DNA from: an uncultured Fulvivirga sp.
Lineage (GTDB): Bacteria; Bacteroidota; Bacteroidia; Cytophagales; Cyclobacteriaceae
DNA: 64,000 nucleotides
Assembly (NCBI GenBank): GCA_947500555.1
Contig: CANMSE010000006.1
Span: 1 to 64,000, forward strand
Direction of reading: 5' to 3'
Shown here one piece after another: positions 32,305-41,085 of this stretch (within the stretch, counting starts at the first letter, position 1; each line of letters begins with the position of its first letter). A program made the position numbers and the translations under genes. The notes under the pieces were generated by a model, which had not been told where the DNA came from, did not search any database, and saw nothing but the letters and a program-made list of their open reading frames with translations.

Positions 32305-34692
32305 TTATTCACTTCTTAAAGAGTTAACCGGATTAGCCATAGCAGCTTTTAGCGTATGAAATCCAACAGTTAATATCGTGATGACTATAGCTAATATGGC
32401 AGACATTAAAAACGTGAGCCATTCTTGATTCAGCTCTATCTTATAGGCAAATGCCTGCAACCAATTGCTCATAAAATAATAGGCCAAAGGAAATGCAATG
32501 ATCGTTGCTACAATAATTAATATTAAAAAATCTTTGGCTACCAAAAGTATTATAGAATTTAAACTTGCCCCGATAACCTTTCGAACTCCTATTTCCTTGG
32601 TTCTTTGCTCGGTAGTAAACGAGGTTAAACCCAATAACCCTAAACATGCAATAATGATAGTAAGGCTTGAGAATATCGTAAATATTTTCCCTCTCCTATC
32701 ATCAGAAGCATATTGAGAATCAAAATCCTGGTCTAAAAACTGAAATTCAAATGGTTCGTTTGGAAATACAGTATTCCATTCTCTCTCCACTTGGGAGATT
32801 CGATTCGGTAGATTTTCTCCATCTAATTTAATATAGGTGAAGTAATTATTCTTCTGATACATAACCATCAAAGGTTCAATTTCATCATATAATGAATTTT
32901 GATGATAATCTTTGATAATACCAATCACCTGCTTGGTATAAACTGTATCTCTCGCTCCAATATTAAATTTTTTACCTAATGGCTCATCCCATGCCATTCT
33001 ATCAACCATGGCTTCATTGACCAGGACAGCAGCTATTGTATCTGAAAGTATATCTCTTGAAAAATCTCTCCCATCAATAATAGTCATCTCCATAGTAGAA
33101 ATGTAGTCATAATCAGCGTTGTAAAAATCGATACCTTTCTCAAGCATTTCACCGTCATTTGACTCCACTTCAAAGATTATTTTTCCTACACCATCACCGG
33201 GTGTAGAAGAAGCAGAAGCGACATTTACAATCCCTGGTTGCTGCATTAGGCTATTTCTAAAAACCCCTAACCTTTCTCTCAACTCACCATTAGGAACCTC
33301 CACTCTTAGAACATGATTTTTATCAAAACCCAGGTCCTTTTTTCTTAAAAAGCTGAGCTGATCATAAACTACCAAAGTAGAAATGAGCATAAATATGGAG
33401 ATGCTAAACTGAAAAACAACAAGTAATTTTCTTATAACACCATTCCCACCTTTAAGGGAAGATCTTCCTTTAAGTACACTGGCGGGATTGAAATTAGACA
33501 GATAAAATGCAGGGTAACTACCACCAACAATTCCTACGAAAACTAAAATTCCGACTAATATTAGTATGACATCAAGGTCAAATAAAGAGCTAAACAAGAT
33601 GCTCTTATTAGCTAAATCATTAAAGTAAGGCAGCAGAATAAAGATAAGTGCCAGGCTAATGAACAAAGAGATAAAGGCCATCAATATGGACTCTGTTAGA
33701 AACTGGCTGATAAGCTGCCCTTTTAATGAGCCCAATACTTTTCTAATGCCTACTTCTTTACTCCTTTTAAATGATCGCGCTGTTGCAAGATTCATATAAT
33801 TTATGCTTGCAATGATCAACATGAATACGGCAACTATTGTAAAAATATAGATATAAGAAATGTCACCTCCTTCTTCCGCTTCATCCTGAATTTTAGAATA
33901 CAAATGAATATCTGTGAGTTTCTGCAACTCATATTTAATGGATATCCCCATTCTCTCGAAGATTGGATTTACCTTTTCTGCAACAATACTATCCAAATTG
34001 GGTTGAAACTGGTCAGGACTAAAATCTTCTGAAAATTGCACATACGTAAATACTCCGAAATTACCCCAGCTACCTTGCCAGTCCGGGGCGCTATTCCTTG
34101 AGATCAAGGCGTCAAATCTAAAATGAGAATTCCTTGGTACATCCTTGATAACACCAGTGACATTATACAGATCATTCTCCGGATCTTTTAAAGCTTGTCC
34201 TAAACAATCAGTTGTACCAAAATATTTGATGGCTACTGATTCTGTTAAAACCAAGGATTTCGGATCATCCAATGCAGTTTCTTCATTCCCAACTAAGAAG
34301 TCATAAGTAAACATGTCGAAAATGGTAGAATCTGCTAGATAAAAGTCTTCTTCATTAAAAGATTTGTCTTCATAGACAAAAAGTCTTCTTCCTATTCCAA
34401 AAAAACGTACTGCATTTTGGATCTCCGAATGATTCTCCCTCACCTCATCTGCAAATGGAATCTGAGCTACCGCCCATGTAAATTGATTATCCGGCTCCTT
34501 TATTGTACTAACTACTCTGTAAATACTATCAGAGTTATCATGATACCTGTCATAACTGAGTTCGTCTAAGACATATAGGAATAAAAACAAGCTACAAGTT
34601 ATTCCAATAGCCAATCCGAGTAGATTAATGATACTATACCCTTTTTCCTTGATAATATTTCGAAATGATATGGTGATTAAATTTTTGAGCAT
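32305..34692 (-). CDS. FtsX/MacB-type ABC transporter permease (orphan)
   Basis: A 795-residue inner-membrane permease of the duplicated MacB_PCD/FtsX type common in Bacteroidota. An N-terminal membrane segment (about 20-43) is followed by a large periplasmic domain, three membrane segments with the coupling signature SKEVGIRKVLGS (about 280-400), a second periplasmic domain, and a final three-segment block with KEIGVRKVIGAS (about 665-790). No ATPase or membrane-fusion gene is adjacent, so it needs a partner encoded elsewhere. The RidA-type gene follows after 2 bases. A partial paralogue ends the window. Confidence 0.88.
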   Translation of the reverse strand: MLKNLITISFRNIIKEKGYSIINLLGLAIGITCSLFLFLYVLDELSYDRYHDNSDSIYRVVSTIKEPDNQFTWAVAQIPFADEVRENHSEIQNAVRFFGIGRRLFVYEDKSFNEEDFYLADSTIFDMFTYDFLVGNEETALDDPKSLVLTESVAIKYFGTTDCLGQALKDPENDLYNVTGVIKDVPRNSHFRFDALISRNSAPDWQGSWGNFGVFTYVQFSEDFSPDQFQPNLDSIVAEKVNPIFERMGISIKYELQKLTDIHLYSKIQDEAEEGGDISYIYIFTIVAVFMLIIASINYMNLATARSFKRSKEVGIRKVLGSLKGQLISQFLTESILMAFISLFISLALIFILLPYFNDLANKSILFSSLFDLDVILILVGILVFVGIVGGSYPAFYLSNFNPASVLKGRSSLKGGNGVIRKLLVVFQFSISIFMLISTLVVYDQLSFLRKKDLGFDKNHVLRVEVPNGELRERLGVFRNSLMQQPGIVNVASASSTPGDGVGKIIFEVESNDGEMLEKGIDFYNADYDYISTMEMTIIDGRDFSRDILSDTIAAVLVNEAMVDRMAWDEPLGKKFNIGARDTVYTKQVIGIIKDYHQNSLYDEIEPLMVMYQKNNYFTYIKLDGENLPNRISQVEREWNTVFPNEPFEFQFLDQDFDSQYASDDRRGKIFTIFSSLTIIIACLGLLGLTSFTTEQRTKEIGVRKVIGASLNSIILLVAKDFLILIIVATIIAFPLAYYFMSNWLQAFAYKIELNQEWLTFLMSAILAIVITILTVGFHTLKAAMANPVNSLRSE

Positions 34693-34788
34693 AGAATCGA
34701 TTTTAAACTACTGTTTGTAATACGTATGATTTCTAAAAGTCACAAAGGCTATTAAATATCTAATGAGAACTATATGCTAGTGCATATA

Positions 34789-36078
34789 TCAATTATTCAT
34801 TAATTCCTCAATCTCATCTGCTTCAATGGGTATGTTACGCATTAAATCAAACGTTCCATCCTTTGTAATAACCACATCATTTTCAAGTCTAATACCAAGG
34901 CTTTCTTCTCGAATATAAATGCCTGGTTCAACAGTAAATACCATTCCCTCTTTCATCTCCTGATAAATGTTGGGAACGTCATGAACATCCAACCCGATAT
35001 GGTGTGATGTGCCGTGCATAAAGTATTTCTTGTAGGCTGGATTTTTCGGATCCTGATTTTTAATGTCAGTCTTGTCAATCAATCCTAAAGCAATCAGTTC
35101 CTTTTCCATGATCTTACCCACTTCTTTGTGATACTCAGGAATAACATTGCCTGGACGAAGCATTTTAGTCGCTTCTCTTTTCACTTTTAATACCGCATTA
35201 TAAACTGCCTTTTGACGATCGGTAAACCTTCCATTTACAGGAATGCTTCGAGTCATATCTGCATTATAATTTGCATACTCAGCGCCTACATCCATGAGAA
35301 GAATATCTCCATCCTTACACTCTTGATTGTTCTCAATATAGTGGAGTACACAGGCGCTGTAGCCAGAGGCTATTATAGGTGTATAAGCAAAACCTCTAGA
35401 CCTGTTCCTAACAAATTCATGAAGATATTCCGCTTCTATTTCATACTCCATAACTCCAGACTTCACAAATTGTGCTACTCTCTTAAACCCTTTCTCCGTA
35501 ATGTCACATGCTATCTGCATGGCGTCAATTTCATGCTGTGACTTTATTGCTCTAACATCATGCATGATAGGAGCAGAACGTTGATAGTTATGCAAGGGAT
35601 ATCTCGATTTGCACCAATCTATAAATCTTCTATCTCTGGTTTCAACATCAACCACTGCTCGGATATGTTCATTAGTATTTAAATAAATATTTTCAGCTTC
35701 AGCCATTAACGTATTAAATACACTTTCAAAATTCTGAACCCATGCAATATTCTGAATGCCAGAAATATCTGTGGCCTCCTCTTTTGACAATTTATGACCC
35801 TCCCAGATTGCTATATTTTCGTTCGTTTCTTTTAGAAATAAAACCTCCGCAAAAGATTTATCATAGAAGTCCCGAAATAGCACCAATATACTTTCTTCCT
35901 GATCTATACCTGACAGGCTTAACAGGTCGTTGTTCTGCCGAAATATCATTGTACCGTCAGCGTTGGTAGGCATAATGTCATTGGCATTAAATACCGCCAG
36001 TGAGTTAGGTTTCATTTGTTTAATAAATTGATGCCTGTTATTGATGTATAATTCTTTATTCAGTGGAACGTATTTCAT
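34789..36078 (-). CDS. Xaa-Pro aminopeptidase (aminopeptidase P family)
   Basis: A 429-residue cytosolic dinuclear metallopeptidase (M24B) that removes N-terminal residues before proline. An N-terminal creatinase-like domain (about 1-170) precedes the pita-bread catalytic domain with metal ligands in LLMDVGAEY, NADMTRS, TSHHIGLDVHD, VEPGIY and RLENDVVI. It faces away from the subtilase gene with only 28 bases between the start codons. A 7-base-pair hairpin (TATATGC/GCATATA, 34771-34788) abuts the stop codon but has no T-run. Confidence 0.93.
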   Translation of the reverse strand: MKYVPLNKELYINNRHQFIKQMKPNSLAVFNANDIMPTNADGTMIFRQNNDLLSLSGIDQEESILVLFRDFYDKSFAEVLFLKETNENIAIWEGHKLSKEEATDISGIQNIAWVQNFESVFNTLMAEAENIYLNTNEHIRAVVDVETRDRRFIDWCKSRYPLHNYQRSAPIMHDVRAIKSQHEIDAMQIACDITEKGFKRVAQFVKSGVMEYEIEAEYLHEFVRNRSRGFAYTPIIASGYSACVLHYIENNQECKDGDILLMDVGAEYANYNADMTRSIPVNGRFTDRQKAVYNAVLKVKREATKMLRPGNVIPEYHKEVGKIMEKELIALGLIDKTDIKNQDPKNPAYKKYFMHGTSHHIGLDVHDVPNIYQEMKEGMVFTVEPGIYIREESLGIRLENDVVITKDGTFDLMRNIPIEADEIEELMNN

Positions 36079-36106
36079 GGTTGGTTAAACTGGTTTTTCT
36101 GAGGAA

Positions 36107-37558
36107 ATGAAAATTAAACTTAAATTTAGCCTTATGAGTCGATTCATTTTACGGCTGATAGTGCTTCTCGCTATCACAAGCATTGCTCACGCGCAACAAA
36201 AATACTGGATATATCCAAAAGACAAAATGGAGGTTTCAGGCCTAAAAAGGCATGCCGAAGAGTTGTGTTTAAGTCCAATAGTTATTTCTGAGTGGTTAGG
36301 TGCATATTCTGTAGTGCTTAATAATCAAAAGGTTCAAAATCTGAGAAAAAACACTCAGCTGGTGGTTGAAAAAATAAATGCCAGGGTAAAAATAAATGCT
36401 AATAGCCATAGTATAAATTTGGCCAAAGCTCTAAGTCAAATACATGCCGATACACTCATACGTCTGGGACTCAGCGGTAAAGGAATTAAAATAGGAATTA
36501 TTGACGCTGGTTTTCTGAGAGCGGATGAAGATAAATACCTAAAAGAAATAATAGAATCAGAAAGGATTCTAGGTTACAAAAACTACATCGAGCAAGAAAC
36601 AATGGAACCTTACAGTGGTGATGGGTCAAACAATGATTACCATGGCACTAATGTTTTTGGGTTTATAGCTGGTAAATCTAAAAATAACCATATTGGACTC
36701 GCCAGTGGAGCTGAGTTTTATCTGGCCCGAACAGATCAAGCTGATAAAGAATATCATGGTGAAGAAGATTTTTGGATAGCCGCTTTGGAATGGATGCATA
36801 GCCAGGGTGTGAGATTAGTGAACTCATCTCTTGGGTATAGTGACGGGTTTGATGACCCAACCACTGACTATAAAAAAGAACATGTCGATGGCAAGTTTAG
36901 CGCTATTACAAGAGCGGCAGAAATAGCTATAAAAGAGAAAGGGATGACCATAGTTCTTTCTGCGGGTAATGACGGAAATAAAGATTTCGAAATTATTTCT
37001 ATTCCAGCAGATGCAGAAGGAATAATTTCAGTTGGAGCAAGTGGTTACAAATATTGGAATAAACTGAGCTACAGTTCGATTGGACCGGAAACACTTCGAG
37101 CTGTGAAGCCTGAAGTTTCCTGCTATGCCGCTGCCGGCACATCGTTTTCTGCCCCCATTATTACAGGGCTGGTAGCGTGCATCAAAGAGATGAAGCCCGA
37201 TATCACTAATGGCGAAATTCTCACTATTTTGAAACGATCTTCTCACTTATACCCCCATCCAAACAATTACCTCGGATATGGAGTCCCAAACGCACATAAA
37301 ATCTTACAACTTATGGATAGTTCTGATTACGAGTTTGGAAATAGCCATTTAATAGAAGCAAATGATAGTATTAGTATCTCTTTACCAAAAAGTTATAATA
37401 TCATGGCTTTTCATAAGAAGGATGAGTACGTGGTTCAAAACCAGGAAAAAATAAGATGGGATAAAGGTGAAGTACATATCACCCGCGCAGAAGGCATAGC
37501 CTACACCACAGTTGCTACGGATAGTCTGGTCTGGGAAATTAAGTGGATTGATGATTAA
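36107..37558 (+). CDS. Secreted subtilisin-like (S8) serine peptidase
   Basis: A 483-residue exported protease. The signal peptide ends near AHAQ (residue 30). A pro-region-like segment to about 120 precedes the S8 domain with catalytic Asp133 (GIIDAGF), His179 (DYHGTNVFGFIAG), oxyanion Asn288 (SAGNDG) and Ser346 (GTSFSAP). About 85 residues follow the catalytic domain without a recognisable T9SS sorting signal, so it may stay in the periplasm or use another anchor. An ATG at 36134 would give a shorter, neater signal peptide. It diverges from the Xaa-Pro aminopeptidase, and its 3' end overlaps the RES toxin gene by 20 bases. Confidence 0.9.
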   Translation: MKIKLKFSLMSRFILRLIVLLAITSIAHAQQKYWIYPKDKMEVSGLKRHAEELCLSPIVISEWLGAYSVVLNNQKVQNLRKNTQLVVEKINARVKINANSHSINLAKALSQIHADTLIRLGLSGKGIKIGIIDAGFLRADEDKYLKEIIESERILGYKNYIEQETMEPYSGDGSNNDYHGTNVFGFIAGKSKNNHIGLASGAEFYLARTDQADKEYHGEEDFWIAALEWMHSQGVRLVNSSLGYSDGFDDPTTDYKKEHVDGKFSAITRAAEIAIKEKGMTIVLSAGNDGNKDFEIISIPADAEGIISVGASGYKYWNKLSYSSIGPETLRAVKPEVSCYAAAGTSFSAPIITGLVACIKEMKPDITNGEILTILKRSSHLYPHPNNYLGYGVPNAHKILQLMDSSDYEFGNSHLIEANDSISISLPKSYNIMAFHKKDEYVVQNQEKIRWDKGEVHITRAEGIAYTTVATDSLVWEIKWIDD

Positions 37559-37997
37559 AGCGATTATCAAAAAGAAAGTCTTCCACTTTAGAAATCTTAA
37601 TATCAGAGAACTCCAGATGATTAGGGTTGATAAGATAATTTGATTCTTCAGGAATAATTGCTGATGGTACTTTCATAACAGAAGTCTCCCTTGACTTTGC
37701 CCATGCATCACCAAGAAACTTAGTTCGCAACTGTCCGTTAAAAGATGCCCATTTTCTGGGAAGATCTTTTGATTGAATAGTAGCTATTTTAAGTCGATCA
37801 GGAATATCAATAACCAAGGTCTTAAAAGATCCATTTAATCCTTCACCACTTCTATGGACTAAGTTCTCTAAGCATGCTAATGCTCTAGAAGAAGCCGTAT
37901 ATATGGTAAAAGTACCTGCTGAATTCCATCTGGCTGGGCGTCCTGAGGCAATTAAATTATCAGCATATTTTGAAAGAACTATTCGATATGCAATCAT
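37539..37997 (-). CDS. RES-domain toxin of a type II toxin-antitoxin pair
   Basis: A 152-residue RES-domain protein. Characterised members (Res of Res-Xre and MbcT) degrade or modify NAD+, ADP-ribosyltransferase-like. The family's conserved residues are apparent: Arg in GRPARWNSAGT, Glu in CLENLVHR and Ser in VPSAIIPEESNYLINP. The gene overlaps the antitoxin stop as ATGA (4 bases), so translation is coupled. Its 3' end overlaps the convergent subtilase by 20 bases. It looks intact. Confidence 0.9.
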   Translation of the reverse strand: MIAYRIVLSKYADNLIASGRPARWNSAGTFTIYTASSRALACLENLVHRSGEGLNGSFKTLVIDIPDRLKIATIQSKDLPRKWASFNGQLRTKFLGDAWAKSRETSVMKVPSAIIPEESNYLINPNHLEFSDIKISKVEDFLFDNRFNHQST

Positions 37998-38416
37998 GCA
38001 GTATCACCATATTGGATACGATCCAACTCATCAGTGATTAGATCAATCCCATCAGACGTCTTTATTAAATCTAATGGCACATAATTACCTATACCGTAGG
38101 CCGGTTTTGACATCCAATTTATAAATGATTCACGGTTTCCAAAAATAGCTACTCCCTTTTTGTATAGAGCTACAAGTTTTAACATCAACTCGCTTCTTAT
38201 CGGACTGAACTTTGTGCCATTAGTATGATATTTATTGATGGTTTTATGTGTAAGCTCAACTACTTCAGCCATATAGTCTTTATGCCCAAAGAGTTTAACA
38301 ACATCATCAAATATGGTGGCTGAAACACCTTTTTGAGCAGAAAAAACGATAGTGGCAGGATCTGTAATCTTTGACTTATACCTACTATAAATTGCCTTTG
38401 GTTCGTTAACTTTCAT
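37994..38416 (-). CDS. Xre/MbcA/ParS-family antitoxin (DUF2384)
   Basis: A 140-residue antitoxin partner of the RES toxin. The N-terminal helical segment includes an HTH-like region (about 40-75). The C-terminal toxin-binding domain has the family pattern KGVAIFGNRESFINWMSKP followed by GNYVPLDLIKTSDGID. Upstream lie two copies of an AGGAAA-like palindrome 21 bases apart covering the presumed promoter, suggesting autoregulation. It follows the ABC-F gene on the same strand after 58 bases. Confidence 0.88.
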   Translation of the reverse strand: MKVNEPKAIYSRYKSKITDPATIVFSAQKGVSATIFDDVVKLFGHKDYMAEVVELTHKTINKYHTNGTKFSPIRSELMLKLVALYKKGVAIFGNRESFINWMSKPAYGIGNYVPLDLIKTSDGIDLITDELDRIQYGDTA

Positions 38417-38441
38417 ATCCTTAGTTGCTTATCACTAAGAT

Positions 38442-38476
38442 AGGAAATTTTTCCTGAATTTTTAGAAATTTTTCCT
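38442..38476 (-). promoter_or_regulatory. Tandem operator-like sites upstream of the RES/Xre operon
   Basis: AGGAAATTTTTCCT at 38442-38455 is an inverted repeat (AGGAAA/TTTCCT), and a degenerate copy AGAAATTTTTCCT ends at 38476, exactly 21 bases (two helical turns) away. TATCTTAG, one mismatch from the -7 consensus, lies just downstream on the minus strand. The outer copy overlaps the ABC-F stop codon. Confidence 0.55.
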
Positions 38477-40343
38477 AAATATACTCAGACAATTCCAGCC
38501 AGCGCATCTCTTTTTCGTCTATATCTGTTTTAACCTGATCCAATTCCTTGCCCCAATCAATCAGCTTTTGATGTTCCGTTTCACCTGAAACTAATTTTGC
38601 TTCGAGACTATTTTTGAGAGAGCTGAGTTGATCAAGTTCTTTTTCAAGTTGATCGAACTCCCTCTTTTCATTAAAAGTTAATTTTTTGCTTGGAGCCGCT
38701 GATTTGACTTTCTCAGCAGCCGTTTTTTTAGTCACAGTCGGTTCAACTTGCCTTCTTTTGTCCTCTAAATTTGCTCTGTAAAGCGTATAGTTTCCATTAA
38801 AATCCTCAATTGGTTTCCCTCTTTCAAATACAAACAAATGATCTACCAATCTATCCATAAAGTACCTGTCGTGCGAAACAATGATCAAACACCCTTTAAA
38901 ATTATGCAGAAACTCTTCCAGGGTTCTAAGAGTAATCAGATCTAAATCATTGGTAGGTTCATCAAGAATCAAAAAGTTTGGCTGTGCAATCAGAACCTTA
39001 AGCAATTGTAACCTTCTTTTTTCTCCACCACTCAAATTATCCACATAATCATATTGAGCCTTTGGAGAAAAATTGAATTGGGTCAGAAGCCTTGAGGCTG
39101 AAACTTCTTCTTTTCCTGTATCAATGACATTAGCTACCTCCTGTACAACTTCAATCACCTTTGTCCCAGCCTTGAAATCAGGTTCTGTTTGATCATAGTA
39201 TCCAAAAACCGTTGATTGTCCAGGGTCAACATTCCCACTATCAGGTTTCAAACGACCTGTTAGCATATTTAATAATGTAGATTTTCCCGATCCGTTATGA
39301 CCAATAACCCCTACACGTTCACCCCTTTTGAAGGTATAAGAAAATTCCTTTATAACAGGCTTGTTATCAAATGACTTAGTCAATGATTCAACTTCTAGAA
39401 TCTTTCCGCCTTGGCGCTTTTGTTCGATATCGATAGTAACTTCAGACTTTGATAAATCCTCATGAGCCTTCTTCTTAATATCCTGAAAAGCATCCACCCT
39501 ATATTTGGCCTTTGTACTACGAGCTTTAGGCTGCCTTCTTATCCAATCCAGTTCCTTTTTATAAAGGTTGGCTGCTTTCTCCTTTTCCGATTGAGCATTG
39601 AGCTCTCTTTCAGCTTTCTTTTCAAGAAAATAAGAATAGTTACCTGAATAATTATAGACCTTATAATTATCAAGTTCGATAATCTCATTGGTCACATTCT
39701 CCAGAAAGTAACGATCATGTGTGACCATAATAATTGCCATTTGACTGGTGGCCAGATACTTCTCCAGCCATTCAATCGCTTCCAAATCAAGATGATTAGT
39801 AGGCTCGTCAAGTATGACTAAGTCAGGTTTTTCCATCAATGCTCGGGCAATTCCTACCCGCTTCTTTTGCCCTCCAGACATTTCAGCAATGGACTGATTA
39901 AGATTGTGAATACCCAGCTTTCCCAGAATTTCCTTGATCTGGGACTCAAAAGTCCATGCATCAAGTTCATTCATCTTCTCCATTAACTCAGAAAGCTTCT
40001 CCATGGACTCAGAAGAACTTTCAGCCTTTGCCAGATGATACTCATAATCCTCGATAAGTTTAGCTAACTCAGCATTGCCCGACAGAACAGCTTCTATAAT
40101 ACTATCAGTATTGAATATAGGTTGCTGTTCAAGGTATGCAGTAGTAATCTTATTATTTAGCACTACTTGCCCCGAATCAGGTACGTCAATTCCAGCCAAT
40201 ATCTTAAGAAGAGTGGTCTTACCACTACCATTTACTCCAACAAGAGCAACCTTTTGACCTTGACCAATACCAAAGGTGATTTCTTCAAATAGGACTCTTT
40301 CTCCAAAGGACTTAGATATGCCATCAACAGATAGATAATTCAT
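38475..40343 (-). CDS. ABC-F family ATPase (Uup-like)
   Basis: A 622-residue soluble protein with two ABC ATPase domains and no membrane segments. Walker A motifs are GVNGSGKTT (about 36) and GHNGSGKST. Signature motifs are MSGGQKKR and LSGGEKRR, and Walker B/H-loop sequences LDEPTNHLDL and LDEPTNDLDL are present. A linker of about 80 residues and a charged C-terminal coiled coil (about 540-622) match the Uup subgroup, which acts on ribosomes or DNA rather than transport. A TAGTTTTG box 4 bases before the ATG suggests a nearly leaderless message. Confidence 0.92.
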   Translation of the reverse strand: MNYLSVDGISKSFGERVLFEEITFGIGQGQKVALVGVNGSGKTTLLKILAGIDVPDSGQVVLNNKITTAYLEQQPIFNTDSIIEAVLSGNAELAKLIEDYEYHLAKAESSSESMEKLSELMEKMNELDAWTFESQIKEILGKLGIHNLNQSIAEMSGGQKKRVGIARALMEKPDLVILDEPTNHLDLEAIEWLEKYLATSQMAIIMVTHDRYFLENVTNEIIELDNYKVYNYSGNYSYFLEKKAERELNAQSEKEKAANLYKKELDWIRRQPKARSTKAKYRVDAFQDIKKKAHEDLSKSEVTIDIEQKRQGGKILEVESLTKSFDNKPVIKEFSYTFKRGERVGVIGHNGSGKSTLLNMLTGRLKPDSGNVDPGQSTVFGYYDQTEPDFKAGTKVIEVVQEVANVIDTGKEEVSASRLLTQFNFSPKAQYDYVDNLSGGEKRRLQLLKVLIAQPNFLILDEPTNDLDLITLRTLEEFLHNFKGCLIIVSHDRYFMDRLVDHLFVFERGKPIEDFNGNYTLYRANLEDKRRQVEPTVTKKTAAEKVKSAAPSKKLTFNEKREFDQLEKELDQLSSLKNSLEAKLVSGETEHQKLIDWGKELDQVKTDIDEKEMRWLELSEYI

Positions 40344-40347
40344 CCCG

Positions 40348-40355
40348 CAAAACTA
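40348..40355 (-). promoter_or_regulatory. Candidate -7 box of the ABC-F gene
   Basis: The minus strand reads TAGTTTTG followed by CG, matching TAnnTTTG, with only 4 bases to the ATG at 40343. A -33 TTTG box is not evident. Confidence 0.42.
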
Positions 40356-40441
40356 GTGAATTTGAATAGTGCACTTGATAATAGTGGTCTCATATAAAAA
40401 TAATTATTACCTTGTTTTCCAAATCAAACCATAATCAAAAA

Positions 40442-41041
40442 ATGAAAATCTTAAAAATTATTGGAATTGTTGTAGTGGCTATCATCGTTATTGTTCTGAT
40501 TTATGCAAGTATGCAGCCTAGTGAGGGTAAATTAGAGCGGTCAATAGTGATTGAAAGACCTGCCGAAATGGTTTATGAGCAGGTAAGTGTCATGAAGAAC
40601 TTTAACAATTGGTCTCCTTGGTTTACAATCGACCCGGACACCAAATATACTTACGAAGGCCCTGAAGGAGGTGTAGGCGCAAAAATGAGTTGGCAAAGTG
40701 AGCATCCCGAAGTCGGTGAAGGGTCACAGTGGATTATAGATGCAGAAGAGAATAAAGAAGTCCATTTAGAGTTAGATTTTGGATTCCAAGGTGGCTACTA
40801 TTCTGATGTTTATTTAGCAGAAATGGATCAGGGCACTGAAGTAACCTGGACCTATCGCTATGAAGATCTCGGTCTTATGTCAGCGTTTTTCGTTGGTATG
40901 ATGGATGCCGAAACCATGGTTGGTGACAGCTATGAACAAGGCCTGATAGCACTCAAGAAACATGTAGAGGACCAACCATTACCCGAACCTGAGGTAATCG
41001 AAGAAGAAATAGCAACTGATTCTACCCTTGTTGAAGAATAA
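40442..41041 (+). CDS. Membrane-anchored SRPBCC/START-like protein
   Basis: A 199-residue protein with one N-terminal membrane anchor (about residues 5-24: IIGIVVVAIIVIVLIYA). A hydrophobic-cavity SRPBCC domain follows (about 32-180), with ERPAEMVYEQVSVMKNFNNWSPW, the usual polyketide-cyclase-like opening. An acidic tail ends it. The ATG at 40442 is preferred over an in-frame TTG at 40412. Ligand and role are unknown. A strong hairpin terminator follows. Confidence 0.82.
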   Translation: MKILKIIGIVVVAIIVIVLIYASMQPSEGKLERSIVIERPAEMVYEQVSVMKNFNNWSPWFTIDPDTKYTYEGPEGGVGAKMSWQSEHPEVGEGSQWIIDAEENKEVHLELDFGFQGGYYSDVYLAEMDQGTEVTWTYRYEDLGLMSAFFVGMMDAETMVGDSYEQGLIALKKHVEDQPLPEPEVIEEEIATDSTLVEE

Positions 41042-41050
41042 AGAAGAGTA

Positions 41051-41085
41051 AACTATAGCCTGATCAAATTGACCAGGCTATAGTT
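41051..41085. terminator. Bidirectional hairpin terminator
   Basis: AACTATAGCCTG (41051-41062) pairs perfectly with CAGGCTATAGTT (41074-41085) between the convergent SRPBCC and phospholipase-like genes. The right arm overlaps the stop codon of the minus-strand gene. T-runs are short, so it may work partly as an mRNA 3'-end stabiliser. Confidence 0.65.

Noticed and set aside
34771..34788. Terminator after the Xaa-Pro aminopeptidase gene
   Set aside because: A 7-bp AT-rich hairpin abuts the stop codon, but no T-run follows, so it is too weak to call.
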